DNA from: Hepsetus odoe
Lineage: Eukaryota > Chordata > Actinopteri > Characiformes > Hepsetidae
Direction of reading: 5' to 3'
Length of the DNA: 64,000 bases
Assembly (NCBI GenBank): GCA_017165825.1
Contig: CM029367.1
Coordinates: 1,218,030-1,282,029 of the forward strand
The stretch's first letter is position 1. Every line of letters begins with the position of its first letter. Made by a program: the position numbers and the translations under genes. The notes under the pieces are model-generated. The model saw only the letters and a program-made list of their open reading frames with translations, had not been told where the DNA came from and made no database searches. Below, in pieces: positions 55,706 to 64,000 of the stretch.

Positions 55706-56859
55706 TACGAGCGTGGAGGGTCAGTATGTGAGCAGCCTGGAGGTGAAAGAAAGGCAGGCAGAAAAATCGGCGACTGTATGATGTTGCAGTTTTGCTGAGA
55801 ATGAAATGATGAGTAAGGGAGCCATACAAGACAAACGAGACTCCCTCTAATCCGCAGAAACCTGAGACAGCACAGTGAGGTCCAGTTTCCTTTATCTCTC
55901 TCTCTGTCTCTTCCTATTCCCTGTCCAGTCAAAGATGCTCTCAGTAAAAGAACATGCCTGTCACTGTGGCTCTGGGTTCATCTCAGGACCGGCCTGTCAA
56001 GCCAAAAGCGAGAGGCTGACCTGATGTGACGTCTATGACCAAATATTTTGTCTTACTGAGGAATGAGGAGCTGATGACGGTGAAAAATGGTCAAATCAGG
56101 ACCGGCAGTCGTCCCCCACCCCAACCAGCCCCGTATGAAATGTCATCCAGAGCAGGTTTGGTGCGAAAGAGCTCATATTTCTCTACAGTGGTGGAAAAAA
56201 GATCACAGATCACTGCGGCAAATTTCCACCAGTGAAGTTCCGCATCTTCTGAGTGTGTTTTTGGATGTTGATGGTGATGAAAAAAGCCTGAACTCAATCA
56301 CTTTTCACTGGTGCCTCACAACTCCATCATGAACAGGTTGAATTTTAGACAAGGCCTTCTCCAGACTCTCGTAAAACTAGAAAAATCAGACAACCACCCA
56401 ATTCTAGGAACAGGAACGTGTTCCAATTCAGGACCTGCGTCCTTCGAAGGTTACATCTGAAGACTCCTTCAAATGCAGCCTTAGTTTCTATGGAAGCAGT
56501 GGATCCAATGGGTGTATCCTTTCCAGCCTACCATATCCAATGATTCATTGAACAACGGTGATGGTTACTTCAATCATTAAAACAAATAAATTAAAACAAC
56601 ACCAATCTTTCTCCTTTTTCAGTTTAGCTGAAGTTAGTCAACAGTTTGGTGTTAGCAGCATTAACAGCCATGGTGCTAGTTGCTCCTGGTGAGGTTGCTA
56701 GGCAACAGAAATGACAATTCATCCATATGCCATACCATCTCATTGTGTCCTGAAGGCCACACTTACCTGGACTGCATCCTTCCCAGCATCCAGCCCTTTG
56801 AATCGAGACACACCACATGGTATTTGACTCCAATGCTCTGCTAGGTCCCACAGCATGCA
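55706..56859. other. Unique sequence, no gene recognised
   Basis: No repeat family with clear motifs. Frames of 60-82 codons have no family features. Confidence 0.35.
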
Positions 56860-57180
56860 AAGCCCCTTCAGATGGTCCAGAACTTGGCTACATGGTGTCT
56901 GATCATCTCTCATGTCTCTCCACATCTCACTGACTTCCACCAGCTCAGTGCAACCTACAGGCTGATCCTTCTTCTCTTTCACTGTGCACCTAAAAGGAAC
57001 GTTGTCCATCATCATCGTTCATTCACAAAGCCGTCTCAGTCCACACAGTTCTCATCCATTCTAGGTTTCATGATAGTGGATTGAGTGAATACTATCAGAG
57101 CAGAGAAGACACATCTCTTCTAAGCCCTAATACCTGGCTGGTTTTTAACCCCTCGAGAACTAAGGAACAGTCCTGATCAC
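56860..57180 (+). mobile_element. Possible L2-like LINE reverse transcriptase remnant
   Basis: CCTTCAGATGGTCCAGAACTTGG (residues LQMVQN) and the following HVSPHL...LSATYRLIL resemble the LQLVQNAAA...LHWLP region of L2-type elements. Decay is heavy. Confidence 0.4.
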
Positions 57181-57659
57181 CACTGACCTCATTTCTCTAC
57201 AGTCTGGGTTAAAATATTGAGGTTCAAAAACTGGAGCTAAGAAGGAGGAGAAGGTCTATGAAAGATTGCTGTATCTCAGATATTTCATTTCACTTTTCAG
57301 TCTTCTGAAAGAGACGTCTGGATCCACTGATCATCACTGTGAACCGTTCTAAACCACACAATACTCACTCTGAATGGCTTTGCTTATCTTGATGCATCTG
57401 TATGGGCATTTGTTCTCTGGTTAAACTTAGAGGGGATAAATTATTGGATGAGGAGAGCTCGCCTGACTTTATTTCATGCATGAAAACCTGACCTTACAGC
57501 ACAGTCATGATCCTAATCTACACTCTGCTGGATTTGGATGCTTCTTCTCAGGAGATAAACATGTCTCATTGAGGAGTTTAAAATCTCAGGATCAGAGGAA
57601 GAGAAGAGAAGACGAGAGTGCAGGCAGGTAGGAATGGGAGGAGAAGTGTAGCTGAAGTG
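57181..57659. other. Unique sequence, nothing recognised
   Basis: No gene or repeat could be supported. Confidence 0.35.
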
Positions 57660-58914
57660 ATTGTAATTACATGTGTATTACCATCAATCAATAGTGTAAT
57701 TACACTATAAATTAAGTTTGGCCCGTGTAGTAAAATGTTATTAAAGTAGAAACTAAAATTAATGGATTTGTAATTCAAGGCATTTTTACTACAGTTTGTT
57801 ATTAAAGTTAATGCATGTGTAATTACCATTAGAATTAATGTTAATTCATGTGATATTACTGTAAGAATTGAAACGGTATGTGTGAAATTACAATTAGAAC
57901 TGAAGCGAATGCATTTGCAGTTACAGTATCATCTAGAGGGTTAGACTACTGTATGAATTAAGAGAATTAATGTGTAAAACTGTTAGAACTGAAGTTCATA
58001 CATATGTAATAACAGTTAGACGTTAATACATGTGTAATTACAGTTAGAAGTGGAGTTAATGTGTAATTACAGTTAGAAGTGGAGTTAATACATGTGTAAT
58101 TACAGTTAGAAGTGGCGTTAATACATGTAATTATGTTAGAACTGAAGTGAATACATGTGTAATACAGGTTAGAAGTGGCAAGAATACATGTAATTACAAA
58201 GAAGGGAGCACACATGTAATTACAGTTAGAAGTGGAGCATACATGTGTAATTACAGTTAGAAGTGGCTTTAATACATGTAATACATAGAAATAGAAGGAA
58301 ACACATGTAATTAGTTGTAGGCTTATGTTAATACATATGTAATTACAGTTAGAAGTGGAAGGGAAGTAATACATGTAATTACAGTTAGAACTACTAACAC
58401 ATGTAATTACAGCTGAAGGTAAGTAATACATGCAATTACAGTTAGGAAGTGAGCACTATGTGTAATACAGTTAGAAGTGAGCTAATACATGTGTAATTAC
58501 AGTTAGAAGTGGCTTTAATACATGTAATTGTTAGAACAGAAGTAAATACATGTAATAGTTAGAAGTGGCGCATTGCTACGGTAATTACAGTTAGAAATAG
58601 AAGTAAATACATGTGTAATTACAGTTAGAACAGAAGTAAATATATGTGTAATTACAGTTAAGTGGCGTGACATGCGTGTAATTACAGTTAGAAATAGAAG
58701 TAAATACATGTGTAATTACAGTTAGAACAGAAGTAAATACATGTGTAATTACAGTTAGAACAGAAGTAAATACATGTGTAATTACAGTTAGAAGTGAAGA
58801 CACATGTAATTACAGTTAGAACAGAAGCAACATATTGCAAACAGTTAGAACAGAAGTAAATACATGTGTAATTACAGTTAGAAGTGGAGTTAATACATGT
58901 GTATTTACAGTTAG
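57660..58914 (+). repeat. 33-bp minisatellite carrying the palindrome TGTAATTACA
   Basis: The typical unit is TACATGTGTAATTACAGTTA followed by GAACAGAAGTAAA. Clean 33-bp spacing is seen at 58705, 58738 and 58771, and the left part is irregular. Most units keep the 10-bp perfect palindrome with the TAATTA core. The array ends where a SINE-B is inserted. Confidence 0.9.
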
Positions 58915-59094
58915 CGGTGGTGCTGGTTCAGTAGTATTATACTCGCCTATGGATCAGGGAAGGTCGGAGGTTTGAATCCCTCCAGCGCCACCACCATTGG
59001 GTTCCCTTAACTCCAGGTTGCTCCAGGGGGACTGTCCCTGTAAACAGGAAGTCGCTCTGGATAGGAGCATCTGCTAAACCCCATTAACGTAATG
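58915..59094 (+). mobile_element. SINE-B copy at the end of the minisatellite
   Basis: Head GCGGTGGTGCTGGTTCAGTA with box B GAGGTTTGAATCCC, body CTCCAGGGGGACTGTCCCTG, and tail CGCTCTGGATAGGAGCATCT. Confidence 0.8.
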
Positions 59095-60952
59095 AAACAT
59101 TAGATCAGACGTTAACACGCAAAATTACTGCAGTAATTAAGCAAACATCATCTCAGTATAAACCTTCAGCTGATTTCAGGGATTTGGATTACAGTGACTT
59201 TTTTTTAACAATTCTGAACTATTTTCCATTGAAAGGAGTCCCCAAAACTGAGAGTCATACTTCCATCAGTGAACTGAAGATCCTAGGTGGACATACATCG
59301 CCCCCGGTCAGAAAAGAACCAATCACTTTCTGAGCAACAGTAAATACATCCAGGGTAGTTACACCGTTATTACATTTATTATCATGTATTATCATGTGAA
59401 ATGACTAGATCACCTTCAGCTCTTTCCACACAATCGTCCTATTTGTTTCAGAGACACACGGGTGAGAACAAACTCCCTTGGTTCTGAGGCTGGGACCTGT
59501 TTTGAGAGCGTGTGGAGGTTTTTCCCCAGGTGCGAGAGGATGGAGTTGGCTTGAGTCGAATGGAAGTGGAACCGGATGTTAAACCCGCCGTGGACAAAGT
59601 GCTTTCAGGAACCTTCACCCTCCAGCGGCTCTGTGTGCTGACAGGACCTGGGCATTAAAAATGCAGCCGTGTCCCCACACGTCTTTCCCCGGAGTGAGAG
59701 GAGGGAGGGACTCGCATTGAACCCTCCTGCCTCAGCGGAGCCTGGAGAGGCCACAGGTCAAATCTAAAACTGCTCCTTCAAGGTGCTGATGAAGTCTGAC
59801 CCCTGGAGTACCTGGAGGAAAGGTGTGAGGGCTTTTTGCTCGGCTTTTTTCTCAACGTCATGGTAAACATTCAAAACTGAGACTGGACACAAGCAGGAAG
59901 GTGACTGGGAGCCCCTTTATCTAGAAATGCTATTGAATCTACTCAAATACAAATAGGAAAAGGCATTTTCACACCAGGTATTCCCAGAAATGTGTATAGT
60001 CATAATCAAGAGTTACGCTTATACATTGAGACCCTGCTGCCCAAGAGTTTAAGGCCAAATCTTTTTGGGTTTTTAAAGATAATCTCCAATAGGGACTGGT
60101 TTCAAAGCAAAGGCCGCTTGTAAATTCTTCACTTTCTGACCTTTTCCACAGCAGGACGCTTTAGCTGTACAATCTGTTCCTAAAGGAAAGCACATCTAAA
60201 GGTTAATGAAAATAAAGGCTCCAGCATCATGGTCATTAGCATTTTGTTTAAAAATGAAAGGTCAATGTGTGATACTGTTATGGGTGCAGGTGCACGATGC
60301 ATGCAGGTTGCCTGGTTTGGCATTTTTTTTAATTGAATGTGTTTTTGTTGTACTTTAAGTACTGAGGGCAATAGGTCTTGCAGTGCGGTATGCATGCTGT
60401 TCGCTTTCCTGAAGGACGTTTATTTTGCATTTACTCTTCGAGGTCATTTGTGAAGTTGAATTCATTCTTAATCCGTTTCTGGATTAAAAACATGCATGTA
60501 AACGAGCTCTGTTCTTATTGGCTGCCTATCATTCAAATGGGCTTTACCGTGGACGGTTATTTGTACTCGAAAGAAAAACATGTCCACTTTCGTGGAGATG
60601 CTGAAGCGCATGATGACCTTGCATATGGAGGACCACCGAGAACCATAGTGTGAGAGAACGCTGTTGTAAATGAAATGTGTTCCAACTGCCCCAAAACATG
60701 CCAAGAAAACCATTACTTTCTGACTTGCAGAGATTTCTATAATCAGAAGTACAGATACAAGTGTAAAAGATGACTCTGGTAAAGCTAGAAGTACTCTTTA
60801 CTTGAGTAAAAGTAAAACGTACAAGCTCTGGAATGCAAAAAAGTAAAAAGTAGTAATTAATACAAGACATTTGAGCCTGTTTCCTTAAATCATTAGATTA
60901 TAACACGAGTTCGACTGGCAGGCTGTGCCCTTCCCTGCCATCAGCAAGAAAG

Positions 60953-61002
<50 letters not shown>

Positions 61003-61327
61003 ACACGCTACAGTTATTGCTGGGTAATGCAGGGATCGACCACAGCTAGGACTGATCCATCTTTTAATGCTTTTGCCAGAGAAACCACAGCAGTCCATCA
61101 GAGTTTGGAGCGTCACACAACGTAGCCCATTAGGATTCTATTAGCAAACATACTATTCAGCCTACCAGACGTAGATACACATACTCCGGCCAACCCTGGA
61201 TCATCTTAACCCCTGCTGGTCCCCCACACACCCCTCTGTGCACACTTTAAAATGTGTTTTTTAAGATTTCCTGACTCAAGTTGGAATGGGCGGGATGCTG
61301 CCCTGGGTGTCAAAACACAGAGATGAC
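59095..61327. other. Unique 2.2-kb stretch with a (GT)n microsatellite
   Basis: (GT)n at 60955-61002. 60785-60855 has ACTTGAGTAAAAGTAAAACG, a segment common in fish DNA transposons and similar to the lead-in of minisatellite array 1. No gene is recognised. Confidence 0.4.
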
Positions 61328-61563
61328 AAGCGAAAGTGACTATTCTTGTCGTTCCGAAACACGGCACAGCCCACAGTGAACCACAACCAAATTCAACCTC
61401 TGCGTTTTACCCACACAGACCGTGCAGCAGGGGGCAGCTATTGAAAGCACCTAGAGCAGTGACGTGGGACAGTAATTTGCCCAAGGGTAACTCAGGGCAA
61501 CCCATTGGTCTGGGATTCGAACCCACAATCTTGTGATCCTGGGACCAACTCCCTAACCACCAC
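61328..61563 (-). mobile_element. SINE-A copy, full length
   Basis: Tail GCGAAAGTGACTATTCTTGT, centre GTGCAGCAGGGGGCAGC (one mismatch to the CTCF core, 61424-61437), and head GGGATTCGAACCCACAATCT. Confidence 0.85.
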
Positions 61564-61969
61564 CTGGGACCATGGACCTTCAGGACCTTCTGAAAACTGG
61601 ACCTTCAGGACCATGTCAGACCTTTCAGGCTTCGTTCACACAGTCTGTACTTTGATGAACCAAAAATGCCTGCACAGTAGCTGTTCTTTATCCTTGGAAG
61701 TGATCGAAGAGGTGTCTGGACTGTGAGACAGATGTTCTATGTCTAACTGACCTTCCATCTGCCTGAGTCTGTCCAATACTGTGTCTGACTCAGCACATCT
61801 CCCTGACATCTCTGCATACTTTATTGGCTCCATCTCGTCAGCAGCTAGAAGATCATTGACCACAAATGCAGTCACACACTGCTCCCCACACTCACACACA
61901 CTGTCACACACACACACACACTGGGTCACACCTCACACCTGATTTCTGTTTTTGACTCGTGTTATGCCA
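61564..61969. other. Unique sequence, short repeats
   Basis: A GGACCTTCAGGACC motif repeats near 61573-61610, and a short CACA run is near 61905. No gene is seen. Confidence 0.35.
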
Positions 61970-62220
61970 CATGTGTGGTCCTAGGTTTGATCCCCAGGCG
62001 GGATGGTCCAGGTCCTTTGTGTGGACGTGTTGTCCCCATGTCTGTATGTTTCCTCCAGGAGCCTAGTTTCTCCCACTGTCCAGACCTGACCTACACATCA
62101 GGTGGATTGGAGATGCTAAATTGCCCCCTAGGTGTGAGAGCATGTGAGTGTGTGTCTGTTCAGGGTGTGTCTCCACCTTTCCCTAATCAGGACAGCGGCT
62201 CAGAAAAGGAGTGAGTGTGT
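61970..62220 (+). mobile_element. SINE-C copy, near full length
   Basis: Head with AGGTTTGATCCCCAGGCGGG, body GTCCAGGTCCTTTGTGTGGA, TTTCCTCCAGGAGCC, GGATTGGAGATGCTAAATTG, and a 3' end with AATCAGGACAGCGGCTCAGA. Confidence 0.7.
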
Positions 62221-62254
62221 GTGATTGCTTAAAACCATTTGCCAACTCTATTTG

Positions 62255-62930
62255 CTTTGGAGGGACACCTCTTCCTCATTCGGTTCCTGAACAGTGTTTG
62301 CAGTGCAGCATGGAACACTATCCTGCTGAAAGAGGACACTGCCATTAGGGGACACCGTCACCATGAAGGGTCTGCAGTGATGTTTAGTTGTCTGAGTAAC
62401 GTCCACATAGTGCAGGACCCAAGGTTTCCCAGCAGATCATATGTTCAGAACATCACACTAACTTCCAGAGTGTATCTTGGTGCCATCTAACCCTAAGACA
62501 CATACACCTGGATGTCCACATGATGGAAAAGTAGCTATGATCCATCAAACCACCCCATCTTCTTCCATCACTGCATGGCACTTCTGATGTCCATTGTCAG
62601 AGCTATCGGTGGTGGACAGGGGTCAGCATGGACTGGCCTGCAGCCTCATACACAGCTTCACTGACAACTTTCTACCAGAACCAGAACTTTTCTGCAGTTT
62701 GGAGTCTCAATCAAATTCCTCTGTGGAACCACAGGGCAGTTCAGCCTGCTCCTCCTGTGAGCACTAGTGAGCCTTGGGTGTCCATGACCCCCTGGTTCAC
62801 TCTAAGGTCCTACTTGGAGTTCTTTTTGCAGCTGACAACGGCGCACCGGGAAGACCTGCCGGTTTGTAGGTCCAGTCGTCTATCCATCATAGTTTGCCTC
62901 TGAGGTACTTCTTTTTTTTACCTTCAACTC
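62255..62930 (-). mobile_element. Decayed Tc1/mariner element, minus strand
   Basis: It belongs to the same family as 55035-55705 but extends further into the gene. Blocks include CTGCTGAAAGAGGACACTGC, GCAGGACCCAAGGTTTCCCA, CACATGATGGAAAAGTAG, GGTGGTGGACAGGGGTCAGC, TCTACCAGAACCAGAAC and GTGAGCCTTGGGTGTCCATG. It is frame-broken. Confidence 0.7.
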
Positions 62931-63894
62931 TGACATGGCGCTAAAACAAGATGACTGTGCGTTATTCACTTCTACATCTTCATAAATTTCTAATCCACCT
63001 TTCAAACTACACACAGTGTGGATGAAGTGTCCAAGGTTGATTTAATTTCTCTACTTCTGTACTGGAGGAAACTGCAACCCTGGTGATCTCATGCTTCTTA
63101 ATTCCCTACTTACTACTCTCCCATCAGAAATGGGAGGGAAAGCACACCCACCCCACCTCCAAGTCTCTTCGGGATAGTTCCATCTAGGCCTGTTGGCACA
63201 AAAGACGCCAATAATCCAACAGTTTCGATTCCAGTCACACGTTTACTATAATCACGTGCCTCCGCATGCCTGGGCGCTAAGACGCTCAATAAGATGCAGT
63301 GCAGTCAGAGGGTAATGAAGCCGGAGAGGTTCGAGGAACACCTGAAGAGCTTTATTCAGAGGCGTGTTAATCCAGAGATCAGAGAGATCGGTATTCAGAA
63401 TCGCCGGTCCTGAGTTCATCGGTACAAACTTCAGGCATAACTACTTTAATCATCGCCTGTGGACAAAGCAGGATGCGGACCAACTTCTCCAGCCAAAATA
63501 AAACATTTATGTCTTTATATGGCTATCTGTTGAAATTCTCCAGCCTGATCCACCTATGAATTGAGTTGGCATCTATACAGAAGGTGCAGCCAGCAAAATG
63601 TGAGCCTGGGGGAGGCTCCAAGCTTTTTCCTGTATGTGGCCCCTAAAGCAAGATCTATAATTGTGGAAAAAGATCAAACCTGCTCTCAACGATTTACCAT
63701 TAAGGTGTGTAAACCATACAGCAGGTCTGGGGCAATATGATGAGACATGGGTATCAAGTGATAATTACATGATGATTACATCACAAAACTCTCCAAATGT
63801 CTCTGCTCTGTGTGAAAGTGAGACAGTAGGTCAGTGATTTGTGAACTAAATACAACCTAAAGGCCCAAACACAAGAGAGTTTTATTATAACTGG
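62931..63894. other. Unique sequence, nothing recognised
   Basis: No gene or repeat family could be supported. 63220-63420 is repeat-free and GC-balanced. Confidence 0.3.
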
Positions 63895-64000
63895 GGCTTA
63901 AAGTCAATATGCACCACCACCACCGATATTCTTCAGCACAGCCTCAACTCTCTTAGACCAGCTCCTTTCTTTAAGTCATCTTCAGAAACACTTCTCCAGG
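63895..64000 (+). mobile_element. Element A left arm, cut by the window end
   Basis: GCTTAAAGTCAATATGCACC, CAGCCTCAACTCTCTTAGAC and CAGCTCCTTTCTTTAAGTCA match the other left arms. The rest lies outside the window. Confidence 0.75.

Noticed and set aside
57660..58914. CRISPR-like regular repeats
   Set aside because: There are no unique spacers and the units are contiguous minisatellite copies in vertebrate DNA.

Overview
This is teleost fish nuclear DNA holding one confident protein-coding gene. The evidence for a fish is a two-exon vertebrate rdh14 with GT-AG splicing and a CpG-rich promoter, many tRNA-headed SINEs of fish type, Tc1/mariner debris, a GATG-tailed LINE, and very dense microsatellites (CA/GT, GATA, CT, GA, ATT). 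I could not fix the species. The repeat style resembles ostariophysan genomes (characins, catfishes and allies), but that is an impression and not a measurement.

Layout. 0-12.5 kb: SINE and DNA-transposon remnants between stretches of unique sequence. 12.56-14.35 kb: rdh14 on the + strand, with a TATA-less promoter (ETS, ZNF143-like and three CCAAT motifs), exon 1 (12798-13040), a 598-bp phase-0 intron carrying a SINE, exon 2 (13639-14256) and a poly(A) signal at 14338. 14.4-30.5 kb: gene-free, with SINEs, Tc1 fragments, fold-back repeats and unique islands. 30.6-33.1 kb: a SINE and a decayed 2.2-kb non-LTR retrotransposon with the same 3' tail. 33-49 kb: tandem-repeat country, with a 33-bp minisatellite present at two places in opposite orientation, arrays with 61-, 38- and 39-bp units, long microsatellites and a 0.9-kb polypurine tract. 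50-64 kb: LINE fragments in opposite orientation, a duplicated flank-plus-SINE block, two Tc1 copies, and a 1.25-kb array whose units carry the palindrome TGTAATTACA.

The most abundant repeat (called SINE-A here) has about 18 copies or fragments. Several carry a perfect match to the CTCF core motif in mid-body and an IRF/ISRE-like GAAANNGAAANNGA at the 3' end, so it could spread regulatory sites. One copy sits in the rdh14 intron. A second family (element A) has roughly 98-bp terminal inverted repeats and an internal 69-bp module that has become a small tandem array in three copies. Nothing here resembles an operon, phage, CRISPR or defence system. Family labels SINE-A, SINE-B, SINE-C and elements A, B and C are local names. 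No database search was possible, and family assignments rest on recognised motifs. Candidate conserved noncoding islands are judged only by composition and absence of repeats.
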